The notes beneath the pieces were generated by a model. It had not been told where the DNA came from and made no database searches. It was given only the letters and a program-made list of their open reading frames with translations. DNA of 64,000 nt from Ichthyophis bannanicus (Eukaryota > Chordata > Amphibia > Gymnophiona > Ichthyophiidae). This document shows, in pieces, positions 52,030 through 63,581 of this stretch. Positions within the stretch are counted from its first letter, which is position 1, and each line of letters opens with the position of its first letter. Where the stretch lies: contig CM066033.1 of assembly GCA_033557465.1 (NCBI GenBank), forward strand, positions 591,386,438-591,450,437, written 5' to 3'. The position numbers and the translations under genes were made by a program.

Positions 52030-53930
52030 TCAAATACTAGGCCCTGCTGGTGCCTGTGTGGCTGGTTGTGGCTTAGTGTCCTTGGGCTTCTTAGCTTGCC
52101 TTGGACCCTGCTGTTTCTGCTGAGACTGGTAGGTCGCAGGCTGAGAGTAGGAGGGATAAAATCTTCTTTTCTTGGGGTAGAAGAGCCTCTTGGCTGCTGA
52201 CATTTTCTTTGCTGGATCAGCAGTTTTTCTGGAGAGTCTCTTTAGAGTGGTGTCATCAGTCTCCAGCTCTCCAGCTTTCTCCCTCCAATTTTTCCCAAAC
52301 AGATTTTCACCCGTACAGAGGAGGTTGCCTAGTTTGTCCTGGATCCATTGTTCCAAGTCTGAAGCCTGAAGCCATGCTAGTCTACAAGCCCCTGGACTCA
52401 AATGCATCAGAGGCAGCTCTGTTGACAAACTTCAAGACATTTTGGCTATGTTTCAAGAGAGTTTGGAAAGCAGGTATTTTCTCCTCAGGAATGAATGGGA
52501 GGAATTCTTCCCAGTCCTTGTTAATTTCCTTGAGGAAATTCTCATTTAGAGGGTGTAGGAGTTAATCCTACTTGCTAACATTGAAGCCTGGAAAGAACGG
52601 CATGCAAAGGAATCAAGGGTACTTTTTATTCTGCGTATCGTTGATTCAACTACCATAGAACAGTACGGTAGTTGTGCTTCTGGAAACCTGGGTAGTCCAG
52701 TACTCGGTACATGCTGTCCAGTCTCCTACTGATAGGAGATACTGTAAGGGGGATTTCCCATATACAAAGGATGAGGTGTGTAATATACGATATACTGGCA
52801 GGATAGCAACTTCATTTGAGGTGGTTGGATACTGGAGAATTTCCAGTTCCTCTGCCCTTGGCTTCGGTTCTGCTGCAACTGTAATTGATAAGCCTGTCGC
52901 CATGACCCGGATGAACTCCTGGAAGGACATGTCTTCCAGCGGTGACTTCCTGTGTGTACTGTACTGGGAGGAGAGAGTTCCAAGGCAAACTCCTCGACTC
53001 TGTGGAGTTAAAATGAGTGATGATCGGAATCAGAGGACTCACACTCTTAAGTCCGGTGAGTATTGATGTCGTTGATACTAAGAGTCCTCCTCATCCTCGT
53101 GGTGCTGTCTTGAGAGAGGCATGCATGCCTCAGACGCACCCAGTACCAACCTGGTCAATACAGTGCCTGGTTCTGGTCTCAGAGCCGGGCCAGGAGTGTA
53201 GGGACTGGGAGCATCAGATCGGTACCGATACTGATTTCAAGGCCAATGCAGATAGTCCTCAAGTTATCTGTGCCATTGAGACTGATGCTGTGAGGAGTGC
53301 TGCTAATGTCCTCTCCATGGATAGCATATGTTGATCCAAGGAGGTTGCCAGTGTCAGGTCCAATGATAGAACAGGGCTAGCTGCCACCCGTACCAGAACA
53401 CGGAACCAGGGACTCTCTGGAGATCAATGTCTCTGGAGCCTCCAGGGTCCCCCACAGGGCTTTGGAGGACAATTCTTCCCATCAGGGTGCTTGGCTGGGT
53501 GGCCAGAATCTGAGGAGGCCCTAGAAGAATCTCTCTGTACGGAGCAGGACCTCTCCTTCGATTCTCTCCTTTCTTGAGACCTTTCCTTCGAATCCCGGGG
53601 TGTCTTCAATGGGGATCTTGACTTTTTGTGAGAGACCTTTTTGGATACTGTTCCATGTTTGGAGCTCTTGGATACGTTAGACGCCTGGGAGGATGATGAA
53701 GCCTTCGAGGATGTCGATGCCAGGGATACCACGCTCGGGGAAAAAAACAAAAATGTTGTTCATATTTTCTGGCCCGGTTCCCCAGACCTCTCTTGGTCAC
53801 GAACTTACAGAGGGAACAGGCATCTGGCACATGATCGGGACCAAGGCATTTTATGCACCAGTCATATCTGTCTGTGACCGAGATGGTGCTGGAGCATTTG
53901 GAACACTTGGTAGGTCTAAGGCCTAATCGA
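52030..53930 (-). pseudogene. DIRS E1 gag
   Basis: N-terminal Cys/His motif: PTKCSKCSSTISVTDRYDWC then IKCLGPDHVPDACSLC (about 53920-53800). Ser/Arg-rich part QASNVSKSSKHGTVSKKVSH (about 53690-53620). C-terminal block WLQASDLEQWIQDKLGNLLC then TGENLFGKNWREKAGELETD (about 52375-52255) and a Lys/Gln/Pro-rich end. About 53000-53400 contains few recognisable residues because of frame changes. Confidence 0.75.
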
Positions 53931-54119
53931 AAATATTTTGAAAAAGAAAATTTATTGAAAAAGTTAGAAATAAAATTAAAAGACAAAAACGCGGTACCAG
54001 AATCATGTACATGATGCCAGTGGGTGAATGGAAAGGCAGAAGCGCTTTTAAAGAGGATTTCTTTGCGGTGACAGGAATTTTGTCCTGTTGGCTCCATAGA
54101 AAAAGAAGAACTGAAGAGA

Positions 54120-54270
54120 AGGTGTTGGGAGAGCAGGAAGGCAGTTGTGCAGGTGCAGTGGAGTGCTCCCAAAGGCTTTCCTATTGGACGCTGGGCAGCG
54201 TTCCCACGTGGGCTGCATCAGTATGGACATCACCCTTATATGAAGATTAGATTCCTTGATGTTCCCGGAG
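54120..54270 (-). repeat. 5' inverted terminal repeat of DIRS E1
   Basis: TGGAGTGCTCCCAAAGGCTT, then TCCTATTGGACGCTGGGCAG, ending ATGTTCCCGGAGA. It is the inverse of 48735-48870 and similar to the E2 terminal repeat at 63465-63581. Confidence 0.8.
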
Positions 54271-54429
54271 ATTTCTATAAATAAATAAGCATTTTACAGT
54301 CTGAAGAGATAAGGTAAACTACTGCAGATCCCAATAATAGGCGAGCAAACAAGTAGGACTACACCCAGAGAACGTCAACAAAGGTATTAGGACAGGCTAA
54401 TGACTTTGGTGGGTCTTCTTTCTAATTGT

Positions 54430-55530
54430 TTCCAATAGGTATCAAAAGATCCAACAGCAAAACTGTGGATGGGAAGCACTGTAGTGTAAAATCTGTTGTC
54501 CCCATTACCACTTGTACAACTACCCAGAAGGAAAGCCAGATCCAGGACATGGAACCTGTTCAGTGTGCAAGATGCCTGCAGGTTGAATCCCTCAGGAAAC
54601 AAATTAAGGAACAGAAAGGAGGTGGTAATGCTAAGAATCATCATGACAGGGTCTCTCCATTTCAAAGCAAGGTACCAAAACACCACCAAATGAATAATGG
54701 CTGGGAAAAAAATCATATTGCCAAAGCTGTTGCCCCTGTTACAGCTTCTACCTCTGTCCAGGCAGGATGCCTACATGCTGAAGCTCTCAGGAAACAGGTG
54801 GAGGAGCTCAGAGAAGAAGTGGCAAGGTTGAGGAGCATTCAAGACAGTGAGAGGTACACTGATGAGATGCTCCAACAGAGATGAGGATGGGAGCTTACAG
54901 AAGGACCAAGGTTGGTCATGAGTCACCAGGGCCTGAAGAATCAGCAATCCAACTTCTCAAGTTCTTGAACTGAAGAACCATTATGCAGCCCTGGAAGTGG
55001 AGGTGGTGGAGACATCCCAGGAAAGGGAAGAACCAGAGCATGAGCAAAGTTATTGAATCAGTGAGTGGTGGTTGGTGACTCTCTTCTGAGAGGTAATGAG
55101 ACATCCATCTGCCGACCAGACTTGATGTCTAGAGAGGTATGCTGTCTGCCAGGTACCAAAATCCAAGATGCAATTACAGAGAGTTTGCTGAGACTCATCA
55201 AGCCTACTGACTATTACCTGATGTTGCTCATCCATGTCGGCACAAATGATACTGCCAGGTATCTCTCTGAGCGTATCAAGTGACTTCATGGCTCTGGGAT
55301 ACAGGGTGAAGCAGATAGGGACGCAGGTGGTGGTCACTTCAAACATCCTTGTTGAGGGTAAAAGCCAGGGAAGAGAAGCTTGCATCCTGGTGATAAATGC
55401 ATGGTTGCGTGGATGGTGTCACTGAGAGCATTTTGGTTTCCTGGACCATGGGATGATGTTCCAAGGGTTGCAGAGCATTTGTCCAAGAAAGGTCGACATG
55501 TCTTCAGTAGCAGACTGGCTAACCTATTGA
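54430..55530 (+). pseudogene. CR1 ORF1 (coiled coil plus esterase-like domain)
   Basis: The first frame (54426-54884) has repeated C-x-x-C-L-Q-x-E-x-LRKQ units: CARCLQVESLRKQIKEQ and CLHAEALRKQVEELREEVAR, a coiled-coil arrangement with a Cys motif. After a frame change, 55065-55420 encodes VVGDSLLRGNETSICRPDLM, VCCLPGTKIQDAI, LIHVGTNDTARYL and INAWLRGWCH, the SGNH-esterase-like domain found in CR1 ORF1 (GDS and GTND motifs present). It ends near 55530. Frameshifts at about 54885, 55260 and 55425. Confidence 0.85.
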
Positions 55531-55552
55531 AAAGGGCTTTAAACTAGATTCA

Positions 55553-56545
55553 TTGGGGATGGGTGAAGAAAGCCCCCAGGTAAATGAAAAATTAAACACC
55601 TTCATAGAAATAGGTAAAAGGGGCAACATCCGGAAAGCAGTGTCTATAAATGCCCGTAGCATGGAAAATAAGATCCCAGATGTTGAGGCTTTAATGGGAG
55701 AGGCTGACTTGGATTTAGTGGCAGTTACAGAGACATGGTTCACAGACAACCATGACTGGGATATAACTATACCAGGCTATCCTTTATACAGGAAGTATAG
55801 GGTAGGAAGAAGGGGAGGAGGAGTGGCATTATATGTAAAAAATATTAAAGCTATGGAAATACATGGCTTAAAAGAGAGAGAGAGGAGGCACTGTGGATTA
55901 AACTAGAAAGAGGGAAAGAGAAATCCATTTGCATTGGCGTGATATACAGACCTCCATCACAAGGAGAAGACGTGGATGGAGATTTAATTGAAGACATACG
56001 CAGCATTGCCAGGAAAGGGGACGTGCTACTGATAGCGGATTTCAATATGCCAGATGTTGATTGGTGCATCCCTGCTGCAGTATCATCTTGAAGCACGGAG
56101 ATCCTGGATTCTTTACAGGAAGTAGTATTCAGGCCACACGTGAAAAGGGCCATACTGGACCTGGTGCTTACCAATGTGGAAAGTGCGAAATCATCTCATA
56201 TCCAGTGATCACCAGATGGTGTGGTTCAATATTAGGACTAGGGCTGATAAAATCCATTCAAAAGCAAGGGTCTTAGACTTTAGGAAAATTAACTTTGTTA
56301 AGATGGGCCAATACCTCAAGGAATTGTTAGCCAGATGGGAACAGCTGGAGAATGTAGAAAAACAGTGGGCAAAACTGAAAGGGGATATTTTAAGAGCAAC
56401 CAACCTTTTTGTTAGAATGGTAATCAAAAGAGGTAGCTGAAAAGGTGAAGAAAAAGAGGGAGGCCTTCATGAAATACAAGAAAATCACAGAGAGAGGAAG
56501 ACAGGCATCTATATAGCCAATGCAATAAAATGGGGGGATAAAGCA
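55553..56545 (+). pseudogene. CR1 ORF2 endonuclease and start of linker
   Basis: SINARSMENKIPDVEALMGE then LDLVAVTETWFTDNHDWDIT (catalytic Glu in TETW), YRKYRVGRRGGGVALYVKN, then ICIGVIYRPPSQGEDVDG, VLLIADFNMPDVDW (DFN block), with EN sequence to about 56170. The linker ends with NVEKQWAKLKGDILRATNLF and reaches the E2 insertion at KWGDKA. Stop codons and at least two frameshifts (about 55895, 56095). Confidence 0.83.
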
Positions 56546-56821
56546 CAGTTACTTACCTGTAACAGGTGATCTCTGGGAACAGCAGGAATAAGTCTTCACA
56601 TATGGGTACGTCGGTACCGACGAAGCCTGCGCGGGAACGCTCCCCAGCGTCCAATCAGAAAGCTTTTGGGAGCATCCCACAGCGCCTGCGTGCTGCCTTC
56701 CCGCCTTTCCCAACTGCCTCTCCTCAGTTAAGTTTTAAAGCTGAGACAAAGAGAGAGAGAGAGAGAGAAAGAAAGGGAAAGAAAGAGATAGAGAGATACA
56801 GCTCCTAGGGGAGGTGGGTGG

Positions 56822-56925
56822 GTTGTGAAGACTTATTCCTGCTGTTCCCAGAGATCACCTGTTACAGGTAAGTAACTGTGCTATCTCCAGGAACAAGCAG
56901 GAATGCGTCTTCACATATGGGGACT
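56822..56925. repeat. Internal complementary region of DIRS E2
   Basis: TTCCCAGAGATCACCTGTTA then CAGGTAAGTAACTGTGC is the exact complement of the left terminus (56543-56580). TCTCCAGGAACAAGCAGGAA then TGCGTCTTCACATATGG complements the right terminus at 63545-63585. Confidence 0.9.
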
Positions 56926-56929
56926 CCCA

Positions 56930-57923
56930 AGCTGAGATGCCTAGAGGGAGTCCAAGCATGTTGCGAATTTAAAAAGAACCATGCTACTCCTCAGAACCTC
57001 AGGCATCCTGGGGATGGAGGGTAGGAGCTGAATTACAGAAAGGTGCTGTGGAACAGCTGGACTAGAACAGCACTGTGGAACAGCTGGACTAGAACAGGAC
57101 CTCTATAGAGGAAGATCCTGTGAGATGAAATTTAGTAGTGAAAATATTGAGTGCAATATTGTAATATGGACCTCCCTTGGTGGTATTGTAAAAGTCTGTT
57201 GAGGTTCATATGGATCTATTAGAAGAGCCAGTGAAAGATCCTCAAGGAGTACCTCACTGTGAAGTAGAGGTAATAAAACTGTAGAAAAAACAAGTGGAGG
57301 TCAGAACCCTTCAGGGTGAGAAAAAAGCCCCAGGGGTAACTGTGGTAGTATAAAGGTGTAGGGCTTCAGCGGAAAACGCAGAAGGTACTATTAGACAAAG
57401 CTTAACCCTTTTGGCCCAAGAACAGTACAATGCTAGGACCAAAAGAAAAAAGTCTGACCCATCTGGACTAGTACTGGATTAGTCCATGTAGGAGAGAAAG
57501 GGTATGGAGACCCCTGTATCTGATAAGAAAGCAAGGACAGACTTAGGAAGATTTAAGCTTTAGATTAACTGACGCTCCACAATGACTTTCCTAAATGGGG
57601 TCAATTAGGAAAGAAAAAAAGGTACATGGAGGCTTCAGAGGTACCTAACCCTAAAGGGTTAAGGTAAGAAGAAAGTTTACTAATTACCACAGGGAGTGGT
57701 TGTATATGTAAAACCCTAAGTATGCTGGTACAGCATGGATAGGGGTAGTGCCCATCTGTCAGGGTTATAAGGAAGATATGGAAATCTGAACCTAAACAGA
57801 CAGATAGACAAGTGTGTGGATATCTAACTACCCAAGGGATATATCTCAACAGAGATATAGATAGATAGATTCCTAAATATATACACATATAGGGTATATA
57901 TGCATATTGATATACATGGGCAG

Positions 57924-57964
<41 letters not shown>

Positions 57965-59470
57965 TAGGCATAGAGACACATGTCTCCAGGTATGTGGATG
58001 GAGAGATGCCTATATAACTGGATCCCCCTAGGAATATGGGGAGAGAGAAAGATTCATCTAATAGCAAGAGGGATGATACTTGCTTGAATAGATGGATAGA
58101 GAATCTTCTTTTCCTGGTTATGACTGACAGAGTCAGACTTTCCGAAAGGTCTCTCTGACAAGGAGGAGTCTAGATTCCTTTCAGGATTTGAGCTCTTGAG
58201 TAACCAGGATGGAGTAAGTGAAAAATGCAGAGGATAACTTCAGTCTGCAGGCAGCAAGTCCAAATCTCTCTAGAACTGCAGTATGGTGAATGGAGAGAGG
58301 CGCCAATGGAATAAGATACCATATGTGACCTGCCTATAAGGGCAAGATGGGTATCAGGTGTCCTTGAACTGCCACTGAAAGACAACTATCTCTGGCGAGA
58401 AGTCCAAAGGAGATATGGGCCAAGCCAGGGAATTGGCCATTCTTCAGGTTTTTACGTGAGGAAAGGCCTGTGTCTTATGCCTCAAAAGAGATTTTAGATG
58501 AGATGGTAAGGGCAGGGAACACCTGCCAGTCCTGAGGACATGACTGGGGGAATCCCTCCTAACCATCTGAGGTTATCTACTAGACGAGATACTAATGCTC
58601 TCTAGCAAGGGCCCATAGTGCAAAGCTACTCTGTAGAGTTGCAGAGAGCATGCTACAGGTTGGTTAGAAGAAAAAACTGGCTGTTTAAAGCCAGTGGGTA
58701 AGTTAAACTATTCTGCCAAGAACAAGGGGGCGAAGAATAGAAGTTAACCAACCAGTCTGTAATAGTAGGGTTTCCAAACAAGGTTGAAAACCTGTTTGGG
58801 GTTTAGCAGAGGCTAGAAGGACTGCAAGTGGAGGAGAAACCCTGGTTGTGTGGTGAACAAAACCAGTGGCTTGACCAATAGGAATTGCTGCATCTGCAGC
58901 AAGTACCAAGGCAGCGGAGAAAAATGTCTTTTTCCCTCCTTTTTCTTTTTTTTTTATTGGGAAAAAGAAAAAACAGACATAAAATAGGAGTGGTAAGACT
59001 CCTCCTTGTCTGATGAGCTGCCCTAAGGTAACAAAAAGGGGAAGACAACTCTGGAAGGGAGAATCCCCCTGTGGAATAGGTAAAGAACCATAGGGGCTTA
59101 CCAGTGTAATAGAGCCATTCTTACAACCGAATGCTGTAGTAAGAGGGAGGTAAGACAGAGTTGAAGGAGATTGACTATGCAGTAAGTCTCTAAAAGTAAG
59201 ATGATACATGCTAATGCAGGGAAACAACTGTCTTATTGATAGTTGTCATTTCTCTGTCTCCAGAAGAGGAAGAGAAACCTGTTAAGTATAGGCATGATCA
59301 TCATAAAGACTCTTAGAGACAAAGAAAGATGTCTCGTGAAGAGAGATCTAGGAAAAGCTAGGAAGAAATCAGTGCAGATGCTTCAAGTGGAAAGAAGCAG
59401 ACTGCAACTCTAACCAGCAACCAGGAGAGGTAATGATGATATGTCTGAAACCCTGTGACTGCTGGGTTTG
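56930..59470. other. Interior of E2 without recognisable genes
   Basis: The place of recombinase, RNase H and RT in complete copies. I find no YLDD, TDNQVAMFY, SARRxSEL or HxxR motif in either strand. It has an (AT)n run at 57927-57956 and TAGATAGA-type repeats at 57855-57870. It may be a foreign or highly diverged filler. Confidence 0.6.
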
Positions 59471-60221
59471 CTGAACCTATTGAGGTTGTGGTTTGTTTAG
59501 ACCAGGGCGATATTTCCCCTGTTTGGGAACATCTGTATGATGGGCAGAAGATGGATAAAACTTTTTCCTCCTAGGGGAAGAAAGTTTGGTAGGACATTTC
59601 CTACCAACTGGGAAAGAGGAAGGGGTAAAACAGCCTCTGGAAACAGGAATGTCAGTGGTTAACTGAGCAACCTGGAGCAAAGACTCCTTGTTGAAGAGAT
59701 TTTCTCCAGTGCAAGGAGTATTTCCCAGTCTTTCTTGTGCCCATTTGTCCAAGTCTGAAACTTGGAGCCAGGCTTTACGTCGTGCCCCTATAGCTATAGC
59801 AGAAGTTCTGCTAACAGACTCAAAGGAGTCTAGGGAAGCACAAGTAAGGAACCTAGAGATATTCTGAGTATGACGAACCAGTAAGGTATAGTCTGCTCTT
59901 TTGGGCTCTTGAAGAAAAGGAGTCAAAAACAGTAATTTCTTTGTGACTTCTTCAAGAGATAATCCCATATAGAAAATATATGAGAGAATTCTTGCTGAAA
60001 GCGTGGATGCCTGGAAGATTTGGCGTCCAAAGGCATCTAAAGTCTTAGACTCACGACCTGGGGGGTAAGCTCTTAATACGCCTCATTGCTGATTCAACAA
60101 CAATGGAATGATGAGGAAGTTGAGTCCTTTGAAAACCTGGAGAGGGGGGCACTTGATATAGAAGATCAGTTACCCTAGAAGGTGGGGGTACCGTTAAAGG
60201 AGCTTCCCACATTCGTAAGAA

Positions 60222-61918
60222 ACATGCCATAGTCCGCCCTCTTTTGAAAAAACCCTCTCTCGACCCCAGCTTACCTGCCAACTGGCGCCCAGTTTCAAAT
60301 CTCCCTTTCCTTTCTAAAGTCCTAGAGAAATTAGTCTTCACACAACTTTCACAACATCTTGACTCTACTCTTTATCTTCACCCCCGTCAATCCGGCTTTA
60401 GATCTGGCCATAGCACTGAAACTGTTCTCCTTGCACTTCTTAGCGATCTTCACCGTTCTCACGATCGTGGTGACTTGTCTATCGCTGTTTCTTTAGATCT
60501 CTCCGCCGCTTTTGACGTTATCGATCATCGCACCCTTCTCACACGTCTGTCTGACTCTGGTATTCGTGGCACTGTTTTACGCTGGTTTCATTCCTTTCTC
60601 TTCCGTCGTTCTTTCTCTGTTCACTCTGGTACCTCCACTTCGGCTCCCTTTCCCTTGCACTGTGGTGTTCCACAGGGTTCTATTCTTGCTCCTCTACTTT
60701 TCAACATTTTTCTTGCTCCCCTAGCCCTCCTCATTCAGCAATCTGGTGTTTCTTTCTATTTTTTACGCAGACGATATCCTTCTTGTTCATCATACCAGCT
60801 CCCTTTCCCCTGATCTTTCCACCCTTAACGCCTGTCTATCCTCTGTTGCCTCCTGGTTTTCTGAAAATTTCCTCTGTGTTAACCCTTCTAAATCCTCTGC
60901 CATCTGGTTTTCTTTCTCCTCTTCCCCACCTAGTCTAGCCCCTGTGATGTCTTCCCTTCCCATTCCTGTTGTCTCTACCCTCCGCTATCTGGGTGTTACC
61001 TTGGATTCTTCTCTCTCTTTTCACCCTCACATTTCCTCCCTTGTTTGTACTTGCCATTTTCATCTGCGCCGTATTCGCTCCCTTCGTCCTTTTCTTTCCC
61101 CTCAATCCCTCACCACTTTGGTTCTCTCTTTTGTAACTTCCCGCTTAGACTACTGCAATTCTATCTTATCTGGTCTCCCTTCCTGTCAACTCCGTCGTCT
61201 TCAGCTTCTCCAGAATACTGCTGCCCGCCTTCTCACCTCTTCTTCCCCCTTTGATCATATTACCCCTTGCCTCTTCTCCCTTCACTGGCTTCCTATCAAA
61301 TTCAGACTTATCTACAAGTATATCATTATCACTCATAGGGTTCTTCACACCAGCACTCCTCGGTATCTCTCTGACCTTATCTTCCACCAGCCCGCTCCCC
61401 GTCTTCTTCGCTCATCTCATACCAATCGTCTATTCCTTCCTCCTCCATCCCAGGCCCACCTCGAACTTACCCGCCACTCTGCCTTCTTTTTTCTGGCCCC
61501 TGCCCTCTGGAATTCCCTCCCTCACACCCTTCGTATTGAACCCTCCTTCCCCCATTTCAAAACTCTCCTTAAGACTCACCTTTTCTCTCAAGCGTACAAC
61601 CTACAGGTCTCCCCCTGATATGTAGTCAACATACCAATTCATGCCCCTCACGTTACATCCAACTACCACTCAACTCCCGACTCCCACATCACATTCAACT
61701 CCCACACCCTGTCTCCCTTCCCTCCCCATGTCCCTGTGTTTAGCTCTGTAGACTCTACTCTAATTTTCTCTCTTTCTCTCTCTTACTCTTTCCTATTATC
61801 CAATGGCGTTCCTTTCTCTCTTTGCTTTTCCACAGCTGCCTTTTATTGTACACCGCCCTGATACCTCGGTCTTGGGCGGTATATCAAGCCTAAATAAATG
61901 AAATGAAATGAAATGAAA
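60222..61918 (+). mobile_element. L2-like LINE, 5'-truncated, in DIRS E2 gag
   Basis: Begins near 60222 at the gag position between LLF and RMWEAP and ends with ATAAATGAAATGAAATGAAA at 61901-61918. The adjoining gag codons AAGA are shared at both edges; no longer duplication is evident. It encodes the RT and C-terminal domains. TGAAA-type tails are usual for L2-like elements. Confidence 0.88.
60229..61618 (+). pseudogene. L2-like reverse transcriptase, single main frameshift
   Basis: The first frame to 60813: NWRPVSNLPFLSKVLEKLVF, RQSGFRSGHSTETVLLALLS, LDLSAAFDVIDHRTLLTRLS (catalytic Asp in AAFD), GVPQGSILAPLLFNIFLAPL. After a frameshift near 60760 the second frame (60746-61618) supplies FYADDILLVHHTSSLS (YADD active site), NPSKSSAIWFSF, TLRYLGVTLDSSLSFHPHIS, LDYCNSILSGLPSCQL, LQNTAARLLT, LFSLHWLPIKFRLIYKYIII and ALWNSLPHTLR. 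Otherwise uninterrupted; the endonuclease is missing through 5' truncation. Confidence 0.9.
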
Positions 61919-63464
61919 GAGGAGATCCTGCAAGGACTGATGCACAGGAAGCATGATATTGTCCTTTGCACTGCCAGGAATATACAGGGATTCTGTATTC
62001 CTTTGTGTAGGATCCTGTCCAGGTATAGAAATGGCAAGTGATTTTGCCATATCCAGCATAAAAGCTTGAAAAGAAAAATCCCCAGAAGGAAATCCTCTTG
62101 GAAGAGGAGGACAGGCTAGATCTGTTGAAGAACTGGCATTTACACTCAGGGATCTATCCAATTTTAGAGGAGTTTAAGATCCTAAAGGGTGGAGTATGGG
62201 ATCCTTAGAGGATGGTTGCCGGTACCGTAGGAAGTCGGAACCAGCCACAGTCGGTAGTGCATCATCCATGCCAGGGATCGATTCCAGACTCGGTACCGAG
62301 GGAAGTGAGCCTGAAGAAAGAAGCATGGAAGGCACTGACATCGATGGTAAAATAGATAGGGGCACCGACTCCGGTACCGTATCCAATACCGGTGGAAGAA
62401 GGCCAACTGGTGACGGCTCTAACAGTATCGATAGAACCGAGCGTGGACCATCGGAACCGTGCCTTCGGTACCGTCCGGTGTTGGTACCAAGGCGAGTCGG
62501 TACCCAGTCTTCCAGACTAGAGATCGATTCCAGACTCGGCATCAAAAGAAGCGAGTCTATCGATGCACATCTGGAGGGTACCGACATCGGTACCAGTACC
62601 GGTATCTGACTCGATACCGATACTAGAAGATCAGTCTGGAGCGTATCCAACGGGCCCGTAGGTACCGAGGACGCCAGACTATGATCTTTGGTGAGGAATG
62701 TTTCATCCAACACCACTGCCAATGCCGAAGTATTGGTACCGCTCGAAGCGGATGCCACCACCGAGCATGGCTCAGGTATGTTCTGTGAGGGGTGAACCTC
62801 AGGAACAACCTGAAACCCCACACAGGATTTGGAGGCAGAAGATTCCCACCGGGGTTTTAAAGCCAGTGTGTTCTTGAAGGTAAGGCCAGAGACATCTCTA
62901 TACTGTGCATGAGATCTACCATTTGAGGACTGGCTAGTCTTAACAGACTGTTTTTGGGTTACCTGATCCTATGAAGAAGGTGTGGTCGGTGCCCTGAAGT
63001 TGGATGGGAACCGTGTATCGAGGGAAACTCGATGCTGAAGACTTCTTCCTACTATAGTTTTACAGGAGGGACACTCCAGAGGAAAATGGTCAGGACCCAA
63101 GTAGGGTAGACACTAATTATGAGTGTCTAAAATCAATTTTGTACCGCCACAGTTAAAACATTTCTTAGGAATAGTGGCTGGCGTTTCCATGAGGAAAAGA
63201 GGCGTAGGCCTAGCAGGCCGTGAAAAAACCCCGTCAAGCACTAAGAGGGAAAAAATATTCCCTAACAGGAATATGAAGAAAAAAAGAAAAAAAGAAAAAA
63301 AACACCGGCGGTACCGGTGGCGTCGGGAAAGGCAGCCGCGACCACAAGAAAACTAAAAAATAAAAGAAGAATTTTCTGCGATGACAGAAGGACGTCCTGT
63401 CGGCTCCGCAGAAAAATGAAAAACTGAGGAGAGGCAGTTGGGAAAGGCGGGAAGGCAGCACGCA

Positions 63465-63581
63465 GGCGCTGTGGGATGCTCCCAAAAGCTTTCTGATTGG
63501 ACGCTGGGGAGCGTTCCCGCGCAGGCTCCGTCGGTACCGACGTACCCATATGTGAAGACTCATTCCTGCTTGTTCCTGGAG
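63465..63581 (-). repeat. 5' inverted terminal repeat of DIRS E2
   Basis: GGCGCTGTGGGATGCTCCCA then AAAGCTTTCTGATTGGACGC then TGGGGAGCGTTCCCGCGCAG, with CGTCGGTACCGACGTACCCA, ending TTGTTCCTGGA. It is an almost perfect inverse of 56570-56700. Confidence 0.9.

Larger units (their letters stand above)
48727..54270 (-). mobile_element. DIRS-like retrotransposon copy E1
   Basis: 5.54 kb, minus orientation, related to but distinct from the A-C family (terminal repeats share AGTTACTCACCTGTAACAGG then differ: GTGATCTCCGGGAACAGC). Internal complementary region at 48992-49085, recombinase 49205-50215, RNase H and RT 50215-51830, gag about 52030-53930, 5' terminal repeat at about 54120-54270 ending GATGTTCCCGGAGA. 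The coding region is more decayed than in B or C. Confidence 0.9.
54430..56545 (+). mobile_element. CR1 LINE, 5' part, split by DIRS E2
   Basis: Plus-strand non-LTR element with ORF1 (54430-55530) and ORF2 beginning 55553. It is interrupted at 56545 by DIRS E2 and continues at 63582 to the window edge. The ORF1/ORF2 order and the motifs are those of vertebrate CR1 LINEs. Both ORFs have lesions. Confidence 0.88.
59477..63190 (-). pseudogene. DIRS E2 gag, split by an L2-like LINE
   Basis: Start ATG at 63190 (METPATIPKKCFNCGG). A Cys/His motif follows with one stop (DTHN-stop-CLPYLGPDHFPLECPSC). The central region (62830-62170) is Ser/Pro-rich with repeats of V-P-S-x-x-S-x-x-S type, and its DNA is packed with GGTACC. 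Capsid-like block FSFQAFMLDMAKSLAISIPG (about 62080-62020); LPVHQSLQDLLF, then the LINE, then RMWEAPLTVPPPS (60215-60180) and VVESAMRRIKSLPP. C-terminal WLQVSDLDKWAQERLGNTPC then TGENLFNKESL (about 59770-59680). Apart from the LINE, frames are long. Confidence 0.8.
56546..63581 (-). mobile_element. Non-autonomous DIRS-like copy E2, with an L2-like LINE inside
   Basis: 7.04 kb including a 1.7 kb L2-like LINE (60222-61918). Well-preserved ends: left AGTTACTTACCTGTAACAGG then TGATCTCTGGGAACAGCAGG; right terminus ending TGCTTGTTCCTGGA. Internal complementary region about 56822-56925. A gag (59477-63190) is recognisable, but between 56930 and 59470, where recombinase, RNase H and RT should be, none of their motifs can be read. 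The long terminal stretches 56590-56720 and 63460-63560 are nearly identical inverted copies, suggesting a recent insertion. Confidence 0.88.

Noticed and set aside
35160..63581. CRISPR-like array suspicion from repeated GTTACTCACCTGTAACAGG motifs
   Set aside because: The repeats are terminal and internal complementary regions of DIRS retrotransposons, kilobases apart and in both orientations, not regularly spaced.
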